Positions 44,290 through 51,801 of a DNA stretch of 64,000 bases are shown in pieces. The stretch comes from Vagococcus intermedius. GTDB lineage: Bacteria > Bacillota > Bacilli > Lactobacillales > Vagococcaceae. The position numbers and the translations under genes are program-made. The stretch lies in NCBI RefSeq assembly GCF_029144185.1, contig NZ_CP110232.1, positions 310,001 through 374,000 of the forward strand, given 5' to 3'. Positions within the stretch are counted from its first letter, which is position 1, and each line of letters opens with the position of its first letter. The notes beneath the pieces are model-generated. The model did not search any database, was not told the DNA's origin, and saw only the letters and a list, made by a program, of their open reading frames with translations.

Positions 44290-45616
44290 AAACTGTTGCA
44301 AATTTCTTATTGTAAATAATGTATAAGGCAATAAACCAAATAGGAGTGATAACCAAAGAGATACGCATATCTGGTAAGATTGCTAAGATAACAATAATAA
44401 GTAATAAAAAGGCTAGGCATAGATAGTTGCTATACGGTGCCCATGGCATAGTAAAAGCCCCACGTTTTTTAGCTTGTTGCACATATTTTAAATGGCAAAT
44501 AACAATGATTGCCCAGATATATAGGAAACAAACTGTTGAAATACCAGAAATTAAACTAAATACGCCATCAGGCATGATGTAGTTTAATAATACAGTAATA
44601 CCAACGACTAGTGTTGAGAAATATAACGCTAGTGACGGATTTTTACGTTTTGTTAATTTTGAGAATTTCTCAGGAGCATGATCATTGATTGATAAACCGT
44701 ATAACATCCGACTAGTACTGAATAAAGCACTATTACAGGCTGAAGCGGCTGATGATAAAACAACAAAGTTGATGATACTAGCTGCACCTATGATCCCGAT
44801 TGTTGAAAAAACAGTCACAAAGGGACTTGTCTTAGGATCGATAGTATTCCAAGGTTGGATACTCATAATAACGCCAAGTGAGCCAATGTAGAATAATAAA
44901 ATTCTAATTGGGATATTGTTAATGGCTTGTGGAATAACTTTTTTAGGATTTTTGGTTTCGCCAGCTGTCAACCCAACTAATTCTACTCCTGTAAAAGAGA
45001 AGACGGCTAATTGAAAGGCTAGAATAAATCCTGAGAAACCATTAGGGAAAAAGCCACCATGGCTGTAGATATTTTTTAGCGAGGCTGTTCCGGTTTCAGT
45101 TTCATAATTAGTTAAAATCATAAAACCACCAATTCCGATTAAGGCAACAATTGCAATAATTTTAATCAGCGCCAACCAAAATTCGATTTCTCCAAATAAT
45201 TTAACAGAAGCCAAATTCATAAACATTAAAAATAATAAGACGATTAATGCAGGAATCCATTGTGGTAAATTTGGGAACCAAAAACGCATGTAAATTCCCA
45301 CAGCTGTCAAATCAGACATCGCCACACTAATCCAACAGAACCAGTAAGTCCATCCTGTAATAAAGGCGGTTCGTCGCCCTAAATATTCATGTGCTAAGTC
45401 AACAAAAGAGTGACATTCTAGATTTGAGAGTAATAATTCACCTAACCCCCTCATAATTAAAAAGATAAAAGCTCCAACAATTAAATAAACTAATAGTATC
45501 GAAGGTCCAGCCAGTTCAATCGATTTTCCAGAAGCCAAAAATAGCCCTGTCCCAATTGCTCCACCGATGGAGATCAGCTGAACGTGTCGATTACTTAACC
45601 CACGTTCTAGTGACAT
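44288..45616 (-). CDS. Amino acid permease, APC family (D-Ser/D-Ala/Gly type)
   Basis: This 442-residue protein with 12 helices starts with the AAT-family signature RGLSNRHVQLISIGGAIGTGLF and has TGVELVGLTAGETKNPKKVIPQAI in the middle, as in CycA and related symporters. It imports small neutral amino acids with protons; the similarity is closest, by motif, to the D-alanine/D-serine/glycine group, but the substrate is not certain. The gene is monocistronic. Confidence 0.88.
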   Translation of the reverse strand: MSLERGLSNRHVQLISIGGAIGTGLFLASGKSIELAGPSILLVYLIVGAFIFLIMRGLGELLLSNLECHSFVDLAHEYLGRRTAFITGWTYWFCWISVAMSDLTAVGIYMRFWFPNLPQWIPALIVLLFLMFMNLASVKLFGEIEFWLALIKIIAIVALIGIGGFMILTNYETETGTASLKNIYSHGGFFPNGFSGFILAFQLAVFSFTGVELVGLTAGETKNPKKVIPQAINNIPIRILLFYIGSLGVIMSIQPWNTIDPKTSPFVTVFSTIGIIGAASIINFVVLSSAASACNSALFSTSRMLYGLSINDHAPEKFSKLTKRKNPSLALYFSTLVVGITVLLNYIMPDGVFSLISGISTVCFLYIWAIIVICHLKYVQQAKKRGAFTMPWAPYSNYLCLAFLLLIIVILAILPDMRISLVITPIWFIALYIIYNKKFATV

Positions 45617-45846
45617 TCAAACATCCTTTCTTATATAAAAAATCCTCTTTGTTATCAATAAAAAAAGAGACTTCATAAGTATAGCGTAAAATTGATTAAA
45701 AATAAATGAGAACTTGTTATTTTTTTTTGAAATAAAAACCTTTTATTGGTAAGAACCTTATTTAAACAGGGATTATAGCAGTGAGAATCATTTGAAATCA
45801 GAGAGAAATCTTTGTTGAATATTTAAGAAATTTACATGAAAAGTGG

Positions 45847-45855
45847 TGTTATAAT
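45847..45855 (+). promoter_or_regulatory. Extended -10 promoter of the 45883 gene
   Basis: TGTTATAAT is a perfect extended -10 element; no good -35 box was found. It lies 27 bases before the start codon. Confidence 0.55.
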
Positions 45856-45882
45856 AGAAATGAAAGTAGAGGAGATGAGAGT

Positions 45883-46200
45883 ATGTTGTCTATTATTCTA
45901 GAAGAGTTAGAAGAAGAACGCCCTGATTTATTTGTTCATGCCCCTTGTGGCAATATCCAGCCAGTTCAGCTTATTATAGAACTAAGTACGAACAAAGGGG
46001 ATTTAACTCTAATTTGTTGGATACCCCAAACACTTATTGAAAAAGTGATTGTCTATAACCAAAAAGGGAAATGCTATGTAGGAAATTATGAAAAAGAATT
46101 AGCCGAGGTGACCTTGGCGTTAACTGAATTAGGCTATACTTCTTTTCAGCTGAGTCGGTACTATAAGACGGTTAAAGATTTTAAATACGAAGTTGATTAG
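45883..46200 (+). CDS. Conserved-looking small protein, family not recognised
   Basis: A 105-residue soluble protein without signal peptide or membrane helix. It has an acidic N-terminus (EELEEERPD) and a compact alpha/beta look; the end ELGYTSFQLSRYYKTV is the most distinctive part. A good ribosome site (AGAGGAGA) and extended -10 support a real gene. It is 84 bases upstream of hemG on the same strand and may be co-transcribed. I cannot assign a function. Confidence 0.7.
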   Translation: MLSIILEELEEERPDLFVHAPCGNIQPVQLIIELSTNKGDLTLICWIPQTLIEKVIVYNQKGKCYVGNYEKELAEVTLALTELGYTSFQLSRYYKTVKDFKYEVD

Positions 46201-46284
46201 TAAGTCGTAAGCAGCAATCAGAAATTAAAAAGTAGCAAGAGTTAGGTTGTAAAATAGGATTGGGTAAAGATAGGAGGAGTATAA

Positions 46285-46806
46285 ATGATAGCAATAGTCT
46301 ATGCAACAATCGATGGACAAAGTCAAAAAGTGGCAGAGTTTATTAAAGAAGAAGTTGGCGTAACCGGTGAGGTGGTTGAATTGGTCTCAATTGAGACAAT
46401 AGATGAGCGTCTCTTGAATATGGCGAATAAAATTATTGTCATTGCCTCAATACGTTATGGAAAGTTTTCAAAAAAAGTGTATCGCTTTGTGGAAGATTAT
46501 AGACCGGCTTTGACAGAAAAGAAAGCGGACTTTATTGGAATCAATCTGATAGCTCGTAGCCCAGAAAAACAACAAATAGCAACCAACGTTTATGTTAGGA
46601 AATTTTTAGAAAAAGTGACGTGGCAACCAGTTAATGTTGAAATTGTAGCAGGTGCCTTACGTTATACTAAATATAAGTGGTTTGATAAAACAATGATTAA
46701 GCTCATTATGAAATTAACAGATGGTCCGACTGACACGTCTGTTGATACTGAATTTACTGATTGGAGTCAAATATCTGACTATGTTCAGTCAAAAATAATT
46801 AGTTAA
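46285..46806 (+). CDS. hemG: Flavodoxin-type protoporphyrinogen IX dehydrogenase (HemG-like)
   Basis: The 173-residue flavodoxin fold protein has an FMN-binding start (IVYATIDGQSQKVAEFI) and a chain of HemG signatures: ASIRYGKFSKKVYRFV, INLIARSPEK, the long insertion loop with AGALRYTKYKWFDK, and LTDGPTDTSVDTEFTDW. E. coli HemG oxidises protoporphyrinogen IX using menaquinone. No other heme genes are in the window, and most lactic acid bacteria lack the pathway, so it may serve another redox task or a partial pathway. AGGAGG lies about eight bases upstream. Confidence 0.85.
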   Translation: MIAIVYATIDGQSQKVAEFIKEEVGVTGEVVELVSIETIDERLLNMANKIIVIASIRYGKFSKKVYRFVEDYRPALTEKKADFIGINLIARSPEKQQIATNVYVRKFLEKVTWQPVNVEIVAGALRYTKYKWFDKTMIKLIMKLTDGPTDTSVDTEFTDWSQISDYVQSKIIS

Positions 46807-46830
46807 AATCATGAATTATTTTTTGCCAAA

Positions 46831-46847
46831 TGTTACAAAAAGGTAAC
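46831..46847 (+). promoter_or_regulatory. WalR-like site, imperfect
   Basis: TGTTAC-N5-GGTAAC resembles the WalR consensus TGTWAH-N5-TGTWAH with one mismatch. It lies about 94 bases upstream of the -35 box of the 47010 gene. Confidence 0.3.
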
Positions 46848-46924
46848 AGTAGAAATATTTTTTTAGAGATTTAAGCTTAAATAAGGCTATATATTACTTC
46901 TTTAAATGGATAAAACATAAAAAG

Positions 46925-46953
46925 TTGACCTTATATTACAAACGTGTTACAAT
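46925..46953 (+). promoter_or_regulatory. Promoter of the 47010 gene with reverse WalR site
   Basis: TTGACC, 17-base spacer, TACAAT. A perfect WalR-type direct repeat reads on the minus strand at 46935-46951 (TGTAAC-ACGTT-TGTAAT) and covers the spacer and -10 box, a position expected for repression. Confidence 0.6.
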
Positions 46954-47009
46954 TAGTTTAAGTTAAGAAATCAAAAAAATTGCTAATAGAAGAAAAAGGA
47001 GTGTTTTAG

Positions 47010-47564
47010 ATGAAAAAAATGATGTTAGGTTTTGCGACAGTACTAAGCGTGGGGATGTTTGCACCATTAACAAGTGCTCAAGCTGATGAAATCAACGTGA
47101 ATCCAATTGTTGTAGGAGAAGCCTCATCTCATCAAAACATCTCAGTTCTTTTAAATAACTATCAAAATATAGAATCAGCTTATATAACACAACAAGGTTT
47201 AGCACAACAAGCGATTGATAATTATACAGATTTTGCTGCAACTATTGCATCATATGGTTATACATTGGAAGAAGCGCGTGCTACAGCCGATAGTTATTAT
47301 TATGCTGTTGATGGACAAATGCGTCAACTAGATGAGAAACGTAATTCCTACTGGTTTATGAACCAAGACCTTGCAAACCAATATAATTATTTATTGGATC
47401 AACAAAATCCAGCAGATCAAGAATTTTTAGCACAAGTTAGAAGTGTTTTAGAGAATAGCGTGCCTGTTGTTGAGAATGAGAAAGCTTGGTTTAACCAATC
47501 ATTACCAACAATTATGATGACTACTAATAATATTTCAAATTACATTAGTTTATTAGCTCAATAA
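47010..47564 (+). CDS. Secreted helical protein, family not recognised (paralog of 51040)
   Basis: The 184-residue protein has a signal peptide (cleavage near AQA-DE) and an otherwise helical, Gln/Asn/Tyr-rich body. Residues from about 43 (ISVLLNNYQNIESAY) to the end line up with the whole of the 160-residue protein at 51040, including N/KY..IES, QA(I/V)(D/E).Y, IA.YG, YW.(M/I)N and S.P/T.VE.EK.W. That paralog lacks a signal peptide. The gene has a clear promoter with a WalR-type site. No enzymatic motif is visible; the function is unknown. Confidence 0.8.
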   Translation: MKKMMLGFATVLSVGMFAPLTSAQADEINVNPIVVGEASSHQNISVLLNNYQNIESAYITQQGLAQQAIDNYTDFAATIASYGYTLEEARATADSYYYAVDGQMRQLDEKRNSYWFMNQDLANQYNYLLDQQNPADQEFLAQVRSVLENSVPVVENEKAWFNQSLPTIMMTTNNISNYISLLAQ

Positions 47565-47570
47565 TCAAAT

Positions 47571-47610
47571 AAAAAACACTTAAGGTCATTTTAGACCTTA
47601 GGTGTTTTTT
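47571..47610. terminator. Bidirectional terminator
   Basis: Seventeen-bp stem AAAAAACACTTAAGGTC / GACCTTAGGTGTTTTTT with one G-U pair and a six-base loop, between the 47010 gene and the convergent Mga-like gene. Confidence 0.9.
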
Positions 47611-49085
47611 TATTTGTAACTCAGTGGTTGAGTTGTTTCTATGTGATAATCCATAATTGATTTTAATAAAAATTTCCAAGTATCTTCAGCGAGATAATTA
47701 TCACAGTAAATTATCTTTTGATAGTTAGAACGAGGAACAGGGTAGTCCACAATTAAGAGATTAGCCTGTGACATATTAGATGTGAGTTCAAAACATTCCG
47801 TTGATAAAAGTGTTGGTAATTGTTTTTTTAGCGCAAACTCTGCTTGTGGCGTGCGGACGGTATCAATGAAAATGTATGTTTTAGATTTTAACAATAAAAT
47901 ATAAAGGGAACTGAAGTTTTTTTTGATAAAGTAAGATTCATTCTCCGTCATTAAAACAGTTGGATAGGCGTCAGTAATATGATTTAAAACCGCCGTCACA
48001 GAGTTATAAACATCGGTATCCTGAAAACAGTCTTGTTGATAGGGAATAACTAGGGTATAGAAATTAGCCTTTGAATTAATTGGGAACTCATGAGCATAGA
48101 CTAGATCTAAGGTTAAACAATAAAGCAGTTCTCCAAATAAATTTTCAGAAATCTCCCGCTTAAAAAAGTTTAAAAAAGTTTTCAATAAAAATTTAGCTTT
48201 AATGATAATAGGATTATTTTGATGTTTGTTGAAAAATAATCCTGTTTTAGCACGTTCAGCTACAGGTATGATTTCTAAAATATTCGTACGTAGCAACAAT
48301 TCAGTGAAATAAATTTGCTCAGTTGTTAAGTCAATTAAATTTAAATTGTTAAATACAGGATAGAAACTATGAGCTAAGGTTAAGATTTCTTTTGTTTGAC
48401 GTGATTTAAATTGTATAGCATGGAGATCGTCTGCAAATTCTGAAAATGAATAGCGCATTAATAAGCAACGTATAGCCCCTAAGTGATCTTTATCAGCTAA
48501 AAAAGGTGAATTGATATTTGATAATTTAGTTTCCAAACTTTCTTGGCTAACGTCAGTTTCCCCGTAGTTGACTAGAAAATTTTTGACAAAATAACTTCCT
48601 AAAATTTTATAGGAAATGTCTCCAGTAATACTGTAGTAGTTCCCCTCTTTAGTCAAATCTAAGCCACAATAAACTAATAGTTTTTTGAGTTTTGTTAGTT
48701 CTTTGAGACAGTAACTATGAGAAAGTGATAAGTCTTCACATAGGGTGAAGATATTATAACGGGGGTGATGACTTAGTTTTAAAAATAAGTTATAAGGAGT
48801 CGAATTTTTTAAATAAAAATTTAATAATAATTTTTCAGGGTGATTATCAAAAGATAAATTAGGTCTAGGTGCAAAGAAATTACTATCTGTTTTAACCACA
48901 CAAAATTCACTAATATTTAATAATGTGAGGTCATCGTTAATTTTTTTTATTAATCGTAAGATAGTTGAACGATTGATGTCAGTTAGTTCCACTAAATCTT
49001 TAATATGGATCGTATCGGTTTTTAGTAACGTATGGTACAGACGCATTTTTTTAGCGTCGATTGTATTAAGTAACTGATTGTGCAT
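47610..49085 (-). CDS. Mga-like transcriptional regulator 3
   Basis: This 491-residue protein has an N-terminal winged helix (about 10-50, HIKDLVELTDINRSTILRLI), a second Mga helix-turn-helix (LSLSHSYCLKELTKLK, near residue 120), a PRD-like middle, and a short EIIB-like end (ANLLIVDYP). It is more divergent than regulators 1, 2 and 4, and its N-terminus lacks the KxNEYNQ motif. The 49289 small ORF is divergent from it, with a 46-bp dyad between them. Likely targets are that ORF and nearby surface genes; this is inferred. Confidence 0.82.
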   Translation of the reverse strand: MHNQLLNTIDAKKMRLYHTLLKTDTIHIKDLVELTDINRSTILRLIKKINDDLTLLNISEFCVVKTDSNFFAPRPNLSFDNHPEKLLLNFYLKNSTPYNLFLKLSHHPRYNIFTLCEDLSLSHSYCLKELTKLKKLLVYCGLDLTKEGNYYSITGDISYKILGSYFVKNFLVNYGETDVSQESLETKLSNINSPFLADKDHLGAIRCLLMRYSFSEFADDLHAIQFKSRQTKEILTLAHSFYPVFNNLNLIDLTTEQIYFTELLLRTNILEIIPVAERAKTGLFFNKHQNNPIIIKAKFLLKTFLNFFKREISENLFGELLYCLTLDLVYAHEFPINSKANFYTLVIPYQQDCFQDTDVYNSVTAVLNHITDAYPTVLMTENESYFIKKNFSSLYILLLKSKTYIFIDTVRTPQAEFALKKQLPTLLSTECFELTSNMSQANLLIVDYPVPRSNYQKIIYCDNYLAEDTWKFLLKSIMDYHIETTQPLSYK

Positions 49086-49138
49086 TGTGCCACCACCATT
49101 TCTATTTTAGTTAGATAAAGTTAAAAAGATATATAATG

Positions 49139-49184
49139 ACCACTATTGTTCAAAATATGAAAGTTTAGAATGAACAATATTGGT
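49139..49184. promoter_or_regulatory. Long inverted repeat between Mga-like 3 and small ORF
   Basis: ACCACTATTGTTCA (49139-49152) and TGAACAATATTGGT (49171-49184) are 14-base arms with one mismatch and an 18-base spacer, so equivalent points are 32 bases apart, near three helical turns. The ATTGTTCAAAA string in the left arm recurs at 16291-16301. Confidence 0.65.
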
Positions 49185-49288
49185 AAAAATAAGATAATCA
49201 CGATGTTATTTTATGGAGTATTATATTTTCATAGCAAGAGTAAAATAAGTTGTTTTATATAAGAATAAAACTAAAGGAGTTCAATAAA

Positions 49289-49495
49289 ATGAGAATAGAT
49301 AAATACTTTAATGACTATATGATTTACCGCGTAGCAATGGAAGAAAACAACCGTATCTTTTATCGTGCTTTGATTGCCCCTCTTAATCAAACACAAGAAG
49401 AATTAGAGGAAAAATTAAAAACAATGTTATCTAAAGAGTCTGTTAAAATTGTCAATATTATCGAAGAAGATTACGCATTAGAGATATGCTCGTAG
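49289..49495 (+). CDS. Small protein, family not recognised (paralog of the 16070 gene)
   Basis: The protein has 68 residues from the ATG at 49289, preceded by AAAGGAG at 49273-49279; an in-frame TTG at 49250 is upstream of that site and rejected. It is soluble and acidic at the C-terminus. The ending VKIVNIIEEDYALEI aligns with LRVIEVIEDHYTLLL of the 66-residue protein at 16070, and both lie divergent to an Mga-like regulator. The dyad in the gap suggests control by that regulator. Its function is unknown. Confidence 0.72.
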   Translation: MRIDKYFNDYMIYRVAMEENNRIFYRALIAPLNQTQEELEEKLKTMLSKESVKIVNIIEEDYALEICS

Positions 49496-49515
49496 TAAAG
49501 ATATAAGAAAATAAA

Positions 49516-49550
49516 GTCGCTATAGTGAGGTCACTATAACGGCTTTTTTT
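49516..49550 (+). terminator. Intrinsic terminator after the small ORF
   Basis: Imperfect stem with core TATAGTGA / TCACTATA and flanking GTCG/CGGC pairs, followed by seven T. Confidence 0.75.
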
Positions 49551-50649
49551 AATCTTTTTTATTTTGGAGTAAAGCCTCAATAATTTTTTTACTAGCGAAC
49601 CCATCTCCGTAAGGATTGGTAGCATGGCTCATTTGATTATAAGCGACCTTGTCTGTTAGTAATAGTTTGAATTGTTTATAAATTTCTTCCTCAGTGGTAC
49701 CTGTTAACTTTAAGGTACCTGCTTCAATACCTTCTGGGCGTTCAGTTGTATCACGCATTACCAAAACTGGTTTTCCTAGAGAAGGAGCTTCTTCTTGAAT
49801 ACCACCGCTATCAGTGAGAATTAAATAACTTTTATTTAATAAGTTATGGAAATCAATAACGTTCATTGGTGGGATTAATTTGATCCGGTCATTTTCACCA
49901 AGAATGGTTGTAGCTAACGTTTTTACTTTAGGATTCATATGAATGGGATAGATACACTTGATATCAGGATGCTCTTCGACAATTCGCTTGATAGCATGAA
50001 ACATATGTTCCATAGGTTGCCCAATATTTTCTCGACGATGGGCTGTAATCATAATGATCCTGCTAGAACCAGCCCACTCTAAAATCGGGTGAGTATAGTT
50101 GGGATTAATAGTTGTTTTTAGAGCATCAATCGCAGTGTTTCCAGTAACAAAAATAGATTTAGGATCTTTTCCTTCGGCGAGTAGTGTTTTTTTTGCTTGC
50201 TCAGTTGGCGCAAAATGATAGTTTGCTACCAAACCAACAGCTTGCCTATTAAATTCTTCAGGAAAAGGTGAGGTCATATTATAGGTCCGTAAACCAGCTT
50301 CAATGTGACCGATGGGAATATTCAAATAAAAACAAGCCAACGCTGTAGAAAAAGTAGTTGAGGTGTCACCATGTACAAGGACTAAATCTGGTTTTTCTTT
50401 TATAAGTATGGCTTTTATTTTATCTAAAATATTGAGTGTTATATCAAATAAATCTTGCTCTTTTTTCATAATATTTAAGTCATAATCTGGTTTGATAGTA
50501 AATGTTTCTAATACTTCTTTTAACATCTCACGATGTTGACCAGTGATGCATACGACTGATGTAATTTCAGTGTGTGACTGAAGTTCTTTGATTAAGGGAC
50601 ACATCTTGATAGCTTCAGGACGAGTGCCAAAAACAGACATGATTTTCAT
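49549..50649 (-). CDS. mnaA: UDP-N-acetylglucosamine 2-epimerase
   Basis: The 366-residue protein has the complete family motif set: FGTRPEAIKM at the start, GQHREML, VHGDTSTT, HIEAGLRT, PFPEEFNRQ, ITAHRREN and the C-terminal LTDSGGIQEEAPSLGKPVLVMRDTTERPEG. It interconverts UDP-GlcNAc and UDP-ManNAc; the latter is needed for the linkage unit of wall teichoic acid, which suits the polymerases at 26-30 kb. The gene is alone on this strand between the small ORF and a long intergenic region. Confidence 0.96.
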   Translation of the reverse strand: MKIMSVFGTRPEAIKMCPLIKELQSHTEITSVVCITGQHREMLKEVLETFTIKPDYDLNIMKKEQDLFDITLNILDKIKAILIKEKPDLVLVHGDTSTTFSTALACFYLNIPIGHIEAGLRTYNMTSPFPEEFNRQAVGLVANYHFAPTEQAKKTLLAEGKDPKSIFVTGNTAIDALKTTINPNYTHPILEWAGSSRIIMITAHRRENIGQPMEHMFHAIKRIVEEHPDIKCIYPIHMNPKVKTLATTILGENDRIKLIPPMNVIDFHNLLNKSYLILTDSGGIQEEAPSLGKPVLVMRDTTERPEGIEAGTLKLTGTTEEEIYKQFKLLLTDKVAYNQMSHATNPYGDGFASKKIIEALLQNKKD

Positions 50650-51039
50650 TGACTACCCTCCAAACATGTAATTTAAGTTGATAACTAATAGAAAACTATT
50701 TATAAAGCTAGTTTAACACAAATAGACAAAGATTTAATAATAAAAGCCTATTATTTTTGAATTCGAGAAAAGTCGCCATATTGTGATGATATTCCTTAGT
50801 AAGGGGGAGTTTTTATCGGATTAAACTAGGACGATAAATGGATAAAAAACAAAAAAACGAATTAAAACCTACTATTATATAGGGATAAAAAGAGTTGTAT
50901 TGTCATATTGTTTTTTAGTATCGTTTTTTAGTATGTTTTCTAAAAAATAGAAGCTTTTTTTAGAAATTGACTTTTAGAGTCAGGTCACTTAATCTTTAAC
51001 TAGACTAATTTTATAAGTGTACAGAAGAGGTGTGACAAG
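50650..51039 (+). other. Intergenic region upstream of the 51040 gene
   Basis: 390 AT-rich bases with a 12-base direct repeat (GTTTTTTAGTAT at 50910-50921 and 50923-50934) and an inverted repeat next to a -35-like box (listed separately). No ORF stands out. Confidence 0.5.
50937..50995 (+). promoter_or_regulatory. Inverted repeat and weak promoter upstream of the 51040 gene
   Basis: TTTCTAAAAAA (50937-50947) and TTTTTTAGAAA (50956-50966) form an 11-bp dyad immediately before TTGACT (50967-50972); TAATCT at 50990-50995 is a possible -10 box at 17-base spacing. Confidence 0.4.
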
Positions 51040-51522
51040 ATGGTTGATAAATTAGTAGGTAAGTTATCATATACTCAAACGATGGAACAGGTTAGTGACA
51101 TTTTAGAAAAATATCCAGCAATTGAGTCAGATTTTTTCATGAAACAAACCAGTGCAGGTCAGGCAGTTGAAGGTTATTGCCATTTTTCTGACACGATTGC
51201 AGATTATGGCAGCAGTCCCTTAGATGTCCAAAAATCGGCCAATTTCTTTTTTGAAAATATGGATCAGAAAATGAAGGCATTAGATTTGGCTAGAGCGAAT
51301 TACTGGGAGATTAATAAAGCCTTGGCTTTTTATTATAATCAATTAGTTGATATGAGTGAGGATCAAGAGGATAACTTTGTTAAGATGGTACGGGAAAAAT
51401 TAGAAGTGAGTGTAACAAGTGTTGAGCAAGAGAAGACTTGGCATCAAGAAGCAATTCCAATTATCCACCAACACATGGCGTATGTCGAAAGTATTATCAT
51501 CAAGTTGTTAGAAGAAAATTAA
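51040..51522 (+). CDS. Cytoplasmic helical protein, family not recognised (paralog of 47010)
   Basis: The 160-residue soluble protein starts directly with MVDKLVGKLSY, with no signal peptide, and is alignable over its length to the mature part of the secreted protein at 47010 (KYPAIES against NYQNIES; IADYG against IASYG; ANYWEIN against NSYWFMN; VTSVEQEKTW against VPVVENEKAW). AGAGGTG lies about eight bases before the ATG. One copy kept inside and one exported suggests a pair with a common ligand or partner. No catalytic motif is visible. The function is unknown. Confidence 0.75.
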   Translation: MVDKLVGKLSYTQTMEQVSDILEKYPAIESDFFMKQTSAGQAVEGYCHFSDTIADYGSSPLDVQKSANFFFENMDQKMKALDLARANYWEINKALAFYYNQLVDMSEDQEDNFVKMVREKLEVSVTSVEQEKTWHQEAIPIIHQHMAYVESIIIKLLEEN

Positions 51523-51539
51523 GTGGTGTATTTTGGACA

Positions 51540-51577
51540 AAAAAAGAATTCAGAAATTAATCTGAATTCTTTTTTTA
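51540..51577 (+). terminator. Intrinsic terminator of the 51040 gene
   Basis: Perfect 15-bp stem AAAAAAGAATTCAGA / TCTGAATTCTTTTTT with a six-base loop. Confidence 0.9.
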
Positions 51578-51716
51578 TTGAGAAGTAGTCCTTTGTCAGT
51601 AAAAGTTTATAAAAATTTCTTTGGAGTTATAAAACCTTAAGACTACAAGGAAAGTATAGCATTTCAAGTGTTATATTTCAATTTAATAACAATAAAATAT
51701 CAAAAAGAAATCTTTT

Positions 51717-51748
51717 TGTAATGTGAATGTAACAATTTTATGTTAAAT
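51717..51748 (+). promoter_or_regulatory. WalR-type site and -10 box of the first LysM-3D gene
   Basis: TGTAAT-GTGAA-TGTAAC (51717-51733) fits the WalR/YycF consensus TGTWAH-N5-TGTWAH exactly. Nine bases further is TTAAAT (51743-51748), the likely -10 box. The same arrangement with the same spacing occurs at 54483-54514. Confidence 0.7.
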
Positions 51749-51801
51749 TACGTTCATTGAGAAAAACGAATGAATATAAATCGTTTATGGAGGAATAATA
51801 A

